A DNA stretch of 64,000 nt from Monoplex corrugatus (GCA_030674185.1 CM060307.1:36572401-36636400); one strand, 5' to 3'; positions 13,266 through 25,320 are shown, counted from the stretch's first letter. Notes: generated from the letters alone by a model not told the origin. Program-made: numbers and translations.

Positions 13266-14371
13266 CACACAGAAGTTCCATAAAAAAAATCTTACATATT
13301 TAATAATCAACTCGAGACGACCTCTTTTGCCAATGACGGAATCCGCAATACCAATCATCCCTGGAGTGGGGTCTGTTTGGAGTCTTATCCCCACCCTGAT
13401 CTCCACACGCAATGGCAGAGTAGTACGGACATAAACATTCATAGCCACGCGAGTTCCCCGCTAAGACCTCTACCCGATGGACAGCTAGGTTTCCATGTGG
13501 GTAGACAGAATCCCGTCTCCATCTCCAGTCCACTGTCGGTGGCCTGTATTATTCACCACTAGAGATTAGTGCTACAGAGAACTATAGACAATAGATTCCA
13601 GCGGCCCTCTATCAGAAAGCAAGTTATGGCGAACTTTTGTGTAGTGAAACAAATTCATCATCATCATTATATCGTCATCATCATCATGAGAATGTTGATC
13701 GTCGTAATTGCTGTCGCTGCTTTTCAAGTTCATTGTATCAATGAGCCAATGCATGGCATTTTACACACGAACTGACCGGATATGCCGATTTTCATATGAA
13801 ACATTTCAGAGAAAAGAAGATGACGAGATGAAGGGAGAAGATGAAGAGGGTGGGGGTAACAGTAGAATGAGGAAATGAGACAGGATGGTAGTTACTACTG
13901 CGACGTCCTAACCTTGAGACAGCAAGGAAAAGAAATATAAAAAAAAGCGAAATTTCCATATTTTCTCTTAACTGGGGAGTAAAACGACACTGATAGCTTT
14001 ATGCCGGCCTACAAACTGCTGTTTGGGACTTTAAAACAAGAAGGGATTCCGAAAGGCGGGACTTAACGGTAAGACAGCAGAAGACGAATGGTAAAAAGGA
14101 CTGTGTTATGTCTATGCCCTCACTGGTGCTGTCAGTCTGAAGACAGCCCCCACTCTTCCCCACTCTACCACAACACAATGCACATGTACGTCGAGCACAG
14201 AGACAAAGAGGGAACAAATAGTTAACTGCATTCAGTGAATACTGTCCTTACATGGACATGACTCTTGGAAATAACAGATGCACCATCGATGTAAATTTAG
14301 TGACGCAAACTTCTAGCAACATGGTAAACAGACGATGTAACATTTAACAAGCTTTAACCTATCGTTGACAC

Positions 14372-14406
<35 letters not shown>

Positions 14407-14984
14407 TCTCTCTCCTCCACACAGCCTTAGAGCAAATACAATGCCTTCTTTCCTTCTTCAGATTTGAATAAACTACAACGTGAAGGTCGCCCAGCCAGTC
14501 AACAATGGGGACTGATCATTATATTCTGATTTCTCAGTTACATTCTTTTCTTCAAATTCTACTTTTTAAAAGAAAAATTTCAATGCATACAAAAATTCTT
14601 TTAACGCCCCAGACTTGTTCGCTGATAACTCCGTCGACCAAATCCTTTCATATGAATAAAACCCCATTAACGCTCTAGTTACCAGTTAAGGCTGGCGTGA
14701 ACAGTTTGTGTCTTTACAGACGACCCAAGAGGATTACAAACCTGATCGGATTGCCCTGTATTATCATCCCAAACCCATCTCGTTTTGGACAGGAGCCCCA
14801 GACCATGGCCGGAGCTGGTCTGTATCGTGAAATAATCGTCTCTTATACACTGCCGTTCTTAGCCCGAGGGAGTGGGTGAGAACGGGGATAAAAGAGACAG
14901 GAGGAGAGGGCTAGAGAGGGGTTGGGTGAATCTTGGCCAGTCTAGGGTTGTGTTACTGATACTGTAGTGCCCTTACGTGTAGGT

Positions 14985-15830
14985 GTAGTAATTTGAACTG
15001 ATTATGATCATTACTGTAGGCCTTACTGTAGGTGTAGTAATTTGAACTGATTATGATCATTACTGTAGGCCCTACTGTAGGTGTAGTAATTTGAACGATT
15101 ATGATCATTACTGTAGGCCTTACTGTAGGTGTAGTAATTTGAACTGATTATGATCATTACTGTAGGCCCTTATGTGTAGGTTGTAGTAGTATTTGATAAC
15201 TGATTATGATCATTACTGTAGGCCCTACTGTAGGTGTAGTAATTTGAACTGATTATGATCATTACTGTAGGCCCTACTGTAGGTGTAGTAATTTGAACTG
15301 ATTATGATCATTACTGTAGGCCTCTACTGTAGGTGTAGTAATTTGAACTGATTATGATCATTACTGTAGGCCTACTGTAGGTGTAGTAATTTGAACTGAT
15401 TATGATCATTACTGTAGGCCTACTGTAGGTGTAGTAATTTGAACTGATTATGATCATTACTGTAGGCCCTACTGTAGGTGTAGTAATTTGAACTGATTAT
15501 GATCATTACTGTAGGCCTACTGTAGGTGTAGTAATTTGAACTGATTATGATCATTACTGTAGGCCCTACTGTAGGTGTAGTAATTTGAACTGATTATGAT
15601 CATTACTGTAGGCCTACTGTAGGTGTAGTAATTTGAACTGATTATGATCATTACTGTAGGCCCTACTTAGGTATAGTATTTGAACTGATTATGATCATTA
15701 CTGTAGGCCCTACTCTAGGTATAGTAATTTGAATGATTATGATCATTACTGTAGGCCCTACTTAGGTTAGTATTTGAACTGATTACGATCATTACTGTAG
15801 GCCCTACTCTAGGTATAGTAATTTGAACTG
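14985..15830 (+). repeat. 49-bp minisatellite, 17 units
   Basis: The unit contains TGTAGGCCCTACTGTAGGTG and TAGTAATTTGAACTGATTAT and GATCATTAC. The last four units differ (CTACTTAGGTATAG). It contains short palindromes (GTAGGCCTAC, ATGATCAT). Confidence 0.95.
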
Positions 15831-16579
15831 ATTATGCTTATTTCTTTTTTCATGTACAATACGGATGGAGATATGGAAATATACATTTCACTATAATACA
15901 GCCGAAGTAGATTCAATAACTGATGATACAAGGATAGACAAAAAAATGTGCACTAGGTAATAACTTAGGACCTTGCCAGCGCACAGCTAACGCCTAGGCT
16001 TATGACTTACGCCATGATCATTTTGGATCTTGTTTATCATATGGTATTCGTGAATTCAGTGCATATGGAATTTATTTTGAACACATAGACACAGCTTAAA
16101 AAAACAACTGAGACTGAAGCCGATGATAACTATACGCATACGTGTGCGGAGGAGGACGAAAGGGTGAGGGGGAAGTTGGGGCTGGGGATATACATGTAGA
16201 CTATACAATAACAACAACAGACAGGATGATCATCATATTATCCATCTTTGAATTGACTAGTGAAATTGGTGGTCGTATTTTGTGTTATCTTACCAATGGG
16301 CCTGATAAACGCCACAGCGCTGAGAATTTGGGCTTCGTTAATTTACTATTCGTATAATCAATTCTGTCATGTTCTGGGTTCTGATTTTTTTTTCTGTTTC
16401 ACGAAACAATGGCTGTGACTCAAAGACAGCATTTTTCACAGTGTTTGCGAGCGTCAACCTAAACAAACATGGAACTTTTTGACTCTAGATTGCCACCTCG
16501 ATGTGTATTTATATGGTGTTATGGTGTATGTTCATGTCACCCTTTCATGAGGGAGCATGATCCTTATATCGAATGAGTC

Positions 16580-16726
<147 letters not shown>

Positions 16727-16929
16727 GCGCAATGCATGAACCCTCTGTGGATAAACTCCAGGTTTGTTTATTTGCAATATCATAAAAAGACAAACCGGAT
16801 AAGCGAACTACACAGCATAATTATTGTCTGAATGACATTGTGATATGACTCATAAACCTTATGTATCAGCTGATATGTCTGTAACTGACATTTACAACTT
16901 TCAATGCCATTACTGTTCAATTTGATTGA

Positions 16930-17000
16930 AGTCGGTTTCCTGCCTCGTTTCCTTCAACAAGCTGGTGGATAGAGTGAGGGAGTAAAAGGGCTAAAAGGTG
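16930..17000. mobile_element. Foldback MITE fragment
   Basis: CAAGCTGGTGGATAGAGTGA, GGGAGTAAAAGGGCTAA; right arm only. Confidence 0.65.
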
Positions 17001-17274
17001 TTAAATCCTCCCTCCCTCTCTCTCTCTGTTTTGTGTTTGTGTGTGTGCGCGCGTGCGTGCATATGCGCATGTGTGTGTTTTCATATGTTGGTTGAGAACA
17101 GAGTACCGAAAACGCAGCTGAAAAGGGGTGGTGGAAATGGTCGCGATGGACACACAGATCATCGGAAACGCGCACATAAAAACAAACTTTTTTTTGCGGC
17201 TCCTCGTCACAAATAAAACAAAGCTATTCCCCACTCCTGTGTCCAACGCTGAATGAAGTCAGTCGGCAGCGAGC

Positions 17275-17640
17275 AAAGTTAAAACCATTCCTAACAGGAG
17301 TTTACCTTCAGGCAAGACAACTCGTGTCTACCAATTCGTCACTATTGATATGACGACATCATGGTGCCAGAGGCTAATCCTGCTGCCAGCAAGTCCTTGC
17401 CCCTCCCCCCAACCCCCTTCTCTCTGTCTGTCTGTCTCTTTGTCTGCCTGCCTGTCTGTCTGTCTGTCTGTCTGTCTCTCCCCTCCTCCTCCTCTCTCAC
17501 CATCATCATCGTCTCAAAGTGTCCCTTCTTTGCTTGTTTAAGGGTTGACTCAGAGGAGTTGGGGTCTTAAGAAGCGTGCATCACGTCATTATGTGACTGA
17601 CTGTCCTGATTTTTGTGTGGTGATGGAAGTTCCCAGTCGG
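17275..17640 (-). repeat. Inverted copy of block A
   Basis: The reverse complement matches block A of unit 3: AAGACCCCAACTCCTCTGAG, CAGCAGGATTAGCC, GTGACGAATTGGTAG, TTGCCTGAAGG. A CTGT/CCTC run occupies the internal site where units 2 and 3 carry GA/GAA and GGGA runs. It lacks the MITE that units 2 and 3 carry at the matching TTAA. Confidence 0.75.
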
Positions 17641-17704
17641 TGGTGAGGATAGGAGGGGCAGCTCAGGATTTGTAGACAGAAGAGTTGGTAAAACTCGTCA
17701 TTAT

Positions 17705-18001
17705 TTAACCCTTCGTCTCCCGCACTTTGTCCATCAGTATCAAGCACTGTCAACCAGGCTTGCAAAGCAAAAACATAATCTTTTGACTCTCTCGCCTTAT
17801 CCACCACTTTTCCTGAAGGAAGCTGGTGGATAGGATGAGGGAGTCAGAAGGTTACGTTTACCCTGGAGGAAGCCGGTAGATAGAGTGAGGGAGTCAAAAG
17901 GTTAAGTTTTTATTTTCTGAAGAAGCTGGTGGATAGGGAGAGGGAGTCAAAAGATTAAGTTTTTGCAGTTGGTGGATAGGGTGCAGTAGTCAAAGGGTTA
18001 A
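17705..18001. mobile_element. Foldback MITE copy with amplified right arm
   Basis: Left TTAACCCTTCGTCTCCCGCA, right GTAGTCAAAGGGTTAA. The right-arm motif GAAGCTGGTGGATAGG...GAGTCAAAAGGTTA is present about four times in tandem. Confidence 0.9.
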
Positions 18002-18556
18002 AGTAAGGTAAACACTTATCTCCTTTGACTCATAGTGACTAACTCATACTGTTTGTACTTTCACGATGTCACGTTCCGTACGTCCAAAAATTAACACTGA
18101 TCTTAATACGACATAAACAAAAACTTCAAAACTGGTACTGCATTGGAAACATGGCTTGACAAACATAACTACATATGTGTAGAGTAGCAAGGATTAGCTG
18201 TAAGACAGCTCCAGTAGGACCAACTGCTACTATCCTTCAGTACTTTCGTGTTTTGCAGTTTAAAGTTTACATAGCAGAACCAAAAACAAGCACAAAGAAG
18301 AGAACAGATTTTTTTTTTACGTGTTAAATGCGACTTGATCAACCTGGGGAAGTGCATGTCGCGGAACAAACAAGCGTTTCAAGAAACAAATCATGAAGTC
18401 ATACAAACATGTTCCTTCATATAAAGAATCGACTTATCGACTCACATCAGGACGAGGGGTGTAATGACTGTGCAAGACAGCCAGATACTTCAGGGTTAAG
18501 CAATTTTGTGGTTATATACTTGTATAAATAGTGGCCTACAAAATTGCCCGATTCCC

Positions 18557-18656
18557 TTAACCCCTCCACACTTTTCACACTGTCCACCAGCTTCCTGCAT
18601 TATCAGCCATGACAGTAATTAAAAAACATAACCCTTTCACACAGTCAAATACTTAA
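18557..18656. mobile_element. Foldback MITE fragment
   Basis: TTAACCCCTCCACACTTTTC, GTCCACCAGCTTCCTGCATT and TAACCCTTTCACAC; one arm only. Confidence 0.7.
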
Positions 18657-19127
18657 TATGCTGTGTGTCGAGTACTCATTACAATCCTCTTTTTTCTCTC
18701 TCTTTTTTTATTTTTTTAAAATAAATCTCCAAAGAATCACTACTCGAAGATTTTCATATCTGAGGTCACAAAAAAAAACAAAAAAAAAAACACCAAAAAA
18801 AACAAAACAAAAAAAAACAACAACAAAGGATCATACTCAGCATTACACACTCACGATTCCGGTAACAGCGAAGTGACTGAGAGAGCTAAAACCCCTCGAA
18901 CAAAATACTGTGAAACTAATGCTGAAGGCTGCGCTGCTGACTTCAGACAGATGAATGGAAACAGAAAGAAACATGAAATAACACAAAAAGTGAGGGAAAG
19001 AGAGAACTTGGGCACTAATTTACCTTGAGAAAGTAGGCAGACAGGCAGGTAGACAGACAGACACACAGACAGACAGACAAACTTTTAGTTCTTTTCCGTG
19101 ACTGAAACAAACATGCACATGCACCAA

Positions 19128-19425
19128 TCAACGGGGTGATGTAGTCAGCACAATAGACAACTGACTGGAAGGCCGTGGATTCAACCCCCCATTTGTTAAA
19201 AAAAGAAGAAAAAAAAGTGGCATTTCTTCGGTCCTCACAGGCTCCTTCCCCGAGGTCAGCGAGCTGTGAGTTCGTAGGAAAGACTGGGACCACACAGACC
19301 CGTTTCATCTACTTTACAGACGTGTCATTGAGAGAGCTGCTCAAATTTCCTTACCAACGCCATATGTGTTTGTCTCTCTCGGGCCTGGTAGACGCCAGGG
19401 TATATTATAAAATGAAGCACAGAGT
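19128..19425 (+). mobile_element. SINE family 2 copy
   Basis: tRNA-like head (GGGGTGATGTAGTCAGCACA, GTGGATTCAACCCCC), then CACAGACCCGTTTCATCTAC, GTCATTGAGAGAGCTGCTCA, GGGCCTGGTAGACGCCAGGG and a TATTATAAAATGA tail. Confidence 0.8.
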
Positions 19426-19969
19426 ACAGCATTGTCACGCAATCTCAACCCGAAATGACGTCCATAATATGATCACTATTGTTCTCGTTGCCAAGAAGTG
19501 TCCTAGGCTTTGAATCCTTTCATGATGCCCTCTTGTTATGGTGACCTCAGTCTCCATAGTGTAGCGTTGGAGAATTGAAATGAGTGGCGTGTGGGTAGTG
19601 ACACAGGCGCAGTACAGAAGCAGAAATATAACACGCACACACACACACATACACACACACACACGCACACACGCACGCACACAAACTCACATGCACGCAC
19701 CTCTCCATCAACAACAAAGTAACAAAACAAAAGCTCCAGACAAGCAAAAAGAATCTGAGACGATGAAAAAAGTGAGGGACAAACCTCGAACTCGTGACTG
19801 CATATAAATACGGTGATCGCCGATACCGCAAAGCTACTGAAAAGAGACAGACAGACAGACAGAAGACAGGCAGGAGGCAGACAGACAAAGAGACAGACAA
19901 CAGAAAAACAGACAGACAGAGAAAAATAGCAAGAACCACAGACAATAAATACGACAGGCTTCCACTGAC

Positions 19970-20090
19970 CTAGGACGATGACCGTGTAATTGATACTGAT
20001 GCTGCCAAACCCGTTGGTGGCACGACACACGTACAGCCCCGCGTCCATCATATGAACGTTACGTATCCGTAACTGTCCATCTTGTGCCAC
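19970..20090 (-). CDS. FGFRL1: FGFRL1 exon: second half of Ig domain 1
   Basis: 121 nt, acceptor GGTTCAG at 20091-20097, donor GTCAGT at 19969-19964, phase 0 in and phase 1 out. It carries VAQDGQLRIRNVH, then DAGLYVCRATNGFGSISINY with the second Ig cysteine, which should pair with the cysteine of the previous exon, and ends in YTVIVL. The DAG.YVC.ATNGFGS stretch is near-identical to vertebrate FGFRL1 Ig1. NYT is a possible N-glycosylation site. The phase-1 exit expects a linker/Ig2 exon further left. I searched the minus strand of 1-19969 for a following Ig exon (Trp-Lys-Asp and Tyr-x-Cys signatures next to splice sites) and found none, so the intron probably leaves the window. An open frame continues past the donor to 19536, but it runs into microsatellite sequence and is not coding. 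Confidence 0.93.
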
Positions 20091-20569
20091 CTGAACCACA
20101 TAACATAATAATAATAATAATAATAATAAGGAGAAGAAGAAGATGACGACGACGACTAAAAAGAAGAAGAATAATAGCCATAACCAGCAGCAGCGTCACT
20201 GTCACAGCCTATCATCATCATCAACATAATCATCATCTTAACAAAATCATGCACTGATACTGAAAATAAAAGCTCAAATTTCAACTGGTAAGGTCGAGAC
20301 GGTAACGGCAAGAACAGTTTTTCTCCACCTCCATCTCCCGTGAACATCCTACAAATGTGTACAACGCAGCAAGAAACAATGCAAGTTACGATAAAAGCAA
20401 TTAGGGATCGTACGTAAGAAAGAAAATCCCATCTATAGTTTTTAGTACAACCGACGATACTTCAAAAGGCGCACTTCTTTATTCAATACTTGCTGCCAGC
20501 TTCAACCACTAGTTAAGTAACAAGCAACACAGCGAAAAACGATCGTTAACTTCTCAGCGTGTTAGAGTT

Positions 20570-20975
20570 TATGGAGTTTGTCCAATAGGGATTCATCGCG
20601 CTCGGGCAATTCCATACTCATTCCACCCAAATCAGCCACTGTTTATCATAAATCGTTTTGGTAACAGCGCTATTTTCCCAATATATCTGTATTCCCTGAG
20701 CATCGATTGATTGATTGATTGATTGATTGACTGACTGACTGATTTGGTTCAGTTCTCACGTCAGCACCCACCTCATGATACGGCCGACGGGGATAACCAT
20801 CCCAGAGAAGAAGGGGAAGGGGAGGTTATCTAAGCCTATACTGACATCACCAGAACAACATTGACGTTTCAGATGGGACAGCGAGAAAGCCAGTTTTAAT
20901 GTAGCGCACCCCGGGATTAGCATGTGAATCTGATGCTCAACCAACTGAGTTACTGAGGCCCATGATGTGTTACTG
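20570..20975 (-). mobile_element. SINE family 1 copy, near full length
   Basis: The minus strand starts GGGCCTCAGTAACTCAGTTG (A-box-like; 20974 leftwards) and ends in the GATGAATCCC region (GGGATTCATCGCGC on plus, 20588). A TTGA/CTGA run interrupts it at 20705-20740. The tRNA head shows best in this copy. Confidence 0.75.
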
Positions 20976-21144
20976 AGGCCCACTTACACTAAGCATCACA
21001 CTAATCAGACTTTTTATTGAAGCATAGAGATCTGAGCCGTTAGCTGACCACATTCCACTCGTATGTTGTTGTTGTACAGTCCATCTCTAGTGGATGTGCA
21101 TGCCGCGTGTTTTCATGTTTCCATAAGCTAGCGACTAACACAAC

Positions 21145-21360
21145 TTACAGGATCTTTGTCTTACACATTTGATATTTTTCATGTGTATACACACAAAAGG
21201 GGATCCAGGCACTGGCTGGTCTGTACACATACTGACATGGGAGACTGGAAAAATCTCCATCCTTACCCCGTATGAAGGAGGTGTCTTGGCAGACCAAACC
21301 CTGGACCGTCCAATTGGAAGTCTTAACGTTTACCACTTGTCTACCGCGCCCTTCAGTTAC
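21145..21360 (-). mobile_element. SINE family 3 copy
   Basis: Plus strand: CTTACACATTTGATATTTTT, GTATACACACAAAAGGGGAT, GGCTGGTCTGTACACATACT, AAAATCTCCATCCTTACC. It lies between the two Ig1 exons. Confidence 0.7.
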
Positions 21361-21364
21361 CTGG

Positions 21365-21545
21365 CAGTCTCCTTGAGCCTGCGCAAAACTATGCGCTGAC
21401 AGGGTCTTGAAATGGGCAGGGGAATGTTAACCTATGAAACATTAAGCTGTCACAAAATGACAGGAGCGCTGAGATGGGCAGCGAATGGGCCATGTTTTAT
21501 GTTACGGGCTGGGATATATCTTGAGTCCACGCCTCTATCAACAAG
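21365..21545 (-). mobile_element. SINE family 1 copy, truncated
   Basis: On the plus strand: GAGCCTGCGCAAAACTATGC, TGAAACATTAAGCTGTCAC, GTTACGGGCTGGGATATATC. The element is on the minus strand and is followed by a CCAG run. Confidence 0.72.
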
Positions 21546-21581
<36 letters not shown>

Positions 21582-21814
21582 ATGTCCTCACCTTTCTCGC
21601 TTCTAATGCACATATCTTTACGCTGTCTTAATCTGTAAAGGCGTACAAATTATTTCCATGATGAAAATAAAATGAATTTGCAATCACAATCTGTCAGAAT
21701 CATATGTCCTCCACTCAAATTTGCCAATAAATGAATAATAATCTGAGAAATGGAACGAGAAGTCTTACTAATTAGTCATCCAATCAACAGAAGTCAAAAG
21801 ACATATGACATCAC

Positions 21815-21969
21815 CTTGAATCGTGTCCAGCCAGGGTGGATGGTCTCGCCATCTTTCTTCCACTCCGTGAAAGGGGTGGGGTCAGCCTCCACTGGACACA
21901 CCAGCTTGGTGTTCTTGCCCCGCTTGGCCAGGTGCCGGTGATGGGGCTTCCCGCTCACCTTGGGCGGAC
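21815..21969 (-). CDS. FGFRL1: FGFRL1 exon: first half of Ig domain 1
   Basis: 155 nt, acceptor GTTGCAG at 21970-21976, donor GTGATG at 21814-21809, phase 1 in and phase 0 out. Recognisable residues in order: GPPKVSGK, then KLVCPVEADPTP with the first Ig cysteine, TEWKKDGETIH with the core tryptophan, and GWTRFK at the end. These match the start of mature vertebrate FGFRL1 closely (GPPKV, CPVEGDPPP, WTKDGRTIH, GWSRF), better than canonical FGFR Ig domains. FGFRL1 is a single-pass membrane protein with three Ig domains that binds FGF ligands and heparin but has no tyrosine kinase domain; it is regarded as a modulator of FGF signalling and of cell adhesion. The gene continues at 20090. The alternative is a kinase-bearing FGFR, which I consider unlikely from the residue match but which the missing 3' exons would settle. 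Confidence 0.93.
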
Positions 21970-22370
21970 CTGCAACGTCACCACATACACATGTCATCAG
22001 GTTTACACAAATCATCATCATCATCATCATTGCCATTATCATCAACATCAATCTTCGTTTTGACGTCGCTGAAGATAATGTTGTTATTCCCACTCCTCAT
22101 CTGTCCTTCCCCTGCCGGTGAGCATGTAGTTTGTGCCCTTGAGATTTTGTTATTATGAGCGAATGTTTTAGTGAAGGATGAGTGTGCGCGCTTTAAACTG
22201 ATATGTATATCAAAATTTGGCGCCTTATATAATCATGATTAACATTACTATTACTACCATCACTGGTATCATTCCTACTACCATCATCATCATCATCATT
22301 AGTAGTAGTAGTCGTCGTGGTAGTAGTAGTATCAACACTATTATTACTATTCAGGTGGTTTTGAGGCACT

Positions 22371-22640
22371 GTGTGGAATTGTTATGTTTTTATGTTAGAC
22401 CAAGAAGAAACGCAGCCGCATATTTTCCTCAATTTGGGGGATCTCTACCATGTTCACTGGGAGGTGGAGGGAGACGGGGGCGGAGAGGATTTTATAAAAT
22501 TCAACGCACTGAGCCACATGTATAGCGTCAGTCAAATGACTTTAGCTGACACAGAGCTGAACGTTGCGCAAACTTCTCGAAAGGACTGGAGAAGGGAGCT
22601 TCCGTCCATTTTTTTAAAACAAAGCTACCACCTCTCTCTC
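22371..22640 (+). other. Non-repetitive open stretch, function unknown
   Basis: An open frame of about 90 codons before a CT/CA run (includes LNLGDLYHVHWEVEGDGGGE and TSRKDWRRELPSIF). It is not simple repeat and not a SINE or LINE I recognise. It is antisense within the FGFRL1 intron, with no convincing splice sites. I list it only as unique sequence. Confidence 0.15.
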
Positions 22641-23320
22641 ACTCCCCCTCTCTCTCACACACACACGCACACACACACACACACACAGTCAGGCAACAGC
22701 GTGAAAAAGGCGCTAAAGGTGGAGTGTATAGGGGTGTGGGGTGGCGAAGGAGACTCCTCAGTGTACGCCCTCTTTCTTTCTTCTGAGAGACAAATGCTGA
22801 ATGTTGCAGTAAAACGCAGAGGCAGGTGTTCTGGTGTTGCGGCTTGTGACGGAGAAAAGGGGGAAGGCAGGGAGAAAAGGGGGCTCGAGGACGGGGGGTG
22901 GGGGGTGGAGAGGTGACAGGGCGTGACGAGCAGTAGGAGCTGAGTGACAGCACGAAACACGTGCCACTCGTTCCATAACCTGCTATACACTGCCACACTT
23001 ACTAAGCATCAGTACATAAAGTACATGGAGTCAAATCAACGGCCCAAACTCTCGATTCCCTACAGGTGTTGCTGTGTATACATACACTAGGATGTTCACT
23101 GCTAACGATAGAAGCAGCTATAATACGCATTATATCACAAATATAACACTTAACCCTACTCACCCCCTTCCACGTATATTTTTGTTCTTGACGTCTACTC
23201 GCCCATTTTGTTACATACACTGATGCACAAAATTACAAGTGACTGAGTTACTTTTCACAAAACGCCAATTCTTTGCATTAAATTATGATCATACCTCTGT
23301 GTGTAGTAAGACACAGTGAA

Positions 23321-23322
<2 letters not shown>

Positions 23323-23377
<55 letters not shown>

Positions 23378-23443
23378 GTTGTGTTGTGTTGTGTTGTGTT
23401 GTGTTGTGTTGTGTTGTGTTGTGTTGTGTTGTGTTGTGTTGTG

Positions 23444-23523
<80 letters not shown>
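23323..23523 (+). repeat. GT - TTGTG - GT - GA compound array
   Basis: GT 23323-23373, about fifteen TTGTG units 23374-23448, GT to 23484, GA to 23520. A second GA run lies at 23571-23594. Confidence 0.97.
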
Positions 23524-23525
<2 letters not shown>

Positions 23526-24479
23526 TCCGGCAGTAACTCTCCCTCTCGATTCCCTTTGTTCTTTTTTCTAGAGAGAGAGAGAGAGAGAGAGAGGGGGGGA
23601 GGGAAGGAGGGACAGAGAAAGAAGGGGATCCGGGGGTATCCGGCAGAACCTCTCTCTCTCTCTCGTTTCTCTTTAATGAAGCTTAAGGCTAGGAGTACGC
23701 ACGCCCTTGCTTTCACATCGAACTGTGTTTTCTTTCCTCTGTTTTCCATACCGCACAACTATCTGAAATTTTCATTTTTTTCCCTTCCCCTCCCCACCCC
23801 GCACCTCCCCCGCCCCCTCCCCCCACTCCACTGTATGCCGAATATGAAGGCCGTCGACAAATCAGGCGTGCTGGGAAGAGAAGAAAAAGACGAGATGGTC
23901 AGGCCACTCTAACAGCCTCCCTTTTAGTACCAATTCTCAAGATCCCTGTCATGTTGAAGAACCATTAGATGAAATAAAACTTGGTGTGCATGGAGAAAAA
24001 TGGTAGACTGTTACGACAATGAAATGAAAATGTTGACAGAAGTTCCTGAGAAAGTGCTGCTCATGTACTTTCCTCAAAGCATGCTGATTCTAAGCACTTT
24101 GGGGGGGGGGGGGGCGAGGGGGGGGGGCGTCCCGTATGACCTTGACTTCCACACCTTCGTATTCGCATTCCTCAACGGTGCAAAACTTTTGAAGCTCCGT
24201 CCAGAAACAGTTGACAGTGCTACCACATTTTCCAGGCAGACACACAGACAAATACACAGACATATTCGATTTGAAACAACCTTTCTTTTATTTGCAAGGA
24301 AGACTGAAAAAAAGGAAAAATAAACAAAACAAACAAACCAACCAAAGATGACAAGCTTGTTTGCACTGTGTAATTATCAAAATGTACATGCTGTCAAGCC
24401 TGGATGGAATCACATTATCTAAAAGAAACAAACTGGACCGAAAACGTCAAACGAATCCCGAAACCAGCGTCCAATCCAG

Positions 24480-24800
24480 GAAACGAAAGAAAAGAAGAAA
24501 AAAGAAAGAAAGAAAGAAAAGAAAGAAAGAAAGAAAGATAGAAAACGAACGAACAAAAGAAAGTAAAAAACGAAAGAAAGAAAGATAAGAAAAGAAAAGA
24601 AAGACAGAAAGAAAAAAAGAAAAAAAGAAAGAAAGAAAGAAAGAAAACAAATGAACGAAAAGAAAGAACGAACGAACGAAAGAAAGAAAAATTAAAAGAA
24701 AGAAAGAACGAAATAAAGACGGAAAGAAAAATTAGAAAGAAAGAAAGAATGAATGAAAGAAAAAGAAAGAAAAAAAGAATGAAAATGAAAGACAGAAAAT
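24480..24800 (+). repeat. GAAA-rich tetranucleotide block
   Basis: About 320 bp of GAAA with GAAC and GATA variants. Confidence 0.95.
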
Positions 24801-25239
24801 GTAAGTGGCGGACAAAAGTAAACACGTAGAAAAGTTTGCTGACAAGCACAACAAAACATGTAACTGGAAACTTTTCGGGGGCTGCTGCAAGTTTATGTCA
24901 AGTGTGGCTGCACACTTTATCACAGAAATACTTCACGTCGAACGATAGCGCTGGTCGACGCACGTATATTTTTCTGGCAGTCGGACTCCTGAAAAAACAT
25001 AACCTAAAACGATCTGGCCAAAGATTAGGTACAGAAAGTCTTGGCAACAATCTTACACTGCCTTCCGCTTTGACGTCATGACCCAACGAAGGAGGGGGAA
25101 AAAGTAAGAAAGAAAGAAAGAAAGGATGAAAAAAATAACAAGGACGTCCACGTGCAGGAATACCTCGAAGAATAAAACTTTTCAATTTTGGCACGAATCA
25201 AAATTACATAATAACGTTTCAACTTTTTTGACAGGTAAA

Positions 25240-25243
25240 TTGA

Positions 25244-25285
<42 letters not shown>

Positions 25286-25320
25286 CTCTCTCTCCTTCCC
25301 CCACCCACCCACCCACCCAT
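25240..25320 (+). repeat. CT microsatellite and CCCA run
   Basis: CT 25244-25293, CCCA 25299-25320. Confidence 0.95.

Larger units (their letters stand above)
11890..16510 (+). repeat. Triplicated region, unit 3
   Basis: Blocks: H 11890-11985 (AAACGTGACATTGTAAA), A 12030-12350, MITE 12365-12526, A2 12560-12720, SINE 12930-13265, B 13290-13640, C 14705-14885, minisatellite 14985-15830, D 16300-16400 (TTCGTTAATTTACT), E 16400-16505 (TAGATTGCCACCTCGATG). Offsets from unit 2 are 4.4-4.8 kb once the minisatellite is allowed for. 13640-14700 otherwise holds only a CAT run, a CT run (14376-14403) and unrecognised sequence; 15840-16300 holds nothing I recognise. Confidence 0.65.
20091..21814 (-). 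other. FGFRL1 intron splitting Ig domain 1 (1.7 kb)
   Basis: Phase-0 intron between GTGATG (21814) and GGTTCAG (20091). It contains two copies of SINE family 1, one of SINE family 3, a TTGA run near 20705-20735 and a CCAG run at 21545-21580. Confidence 0.9.

Noticed and set aside
13999..14217. Cys-rich minus-strand frame considered as an FGFRL1 Ig2 exon
   Set aside because: It lacks the Trp-Lys core, the Asp-x-Gly-x-Tyr-x-Cys motif and matching phase-1 splice sites.
19536..20099. A single 187-codon minus-strand frame containing the Ig1 motif
   Set aside because: Only 19970-20090 is coding. A clean donor (GTCAGT) ends the exon and the remaining frame runs through CAGA and CA repeats.
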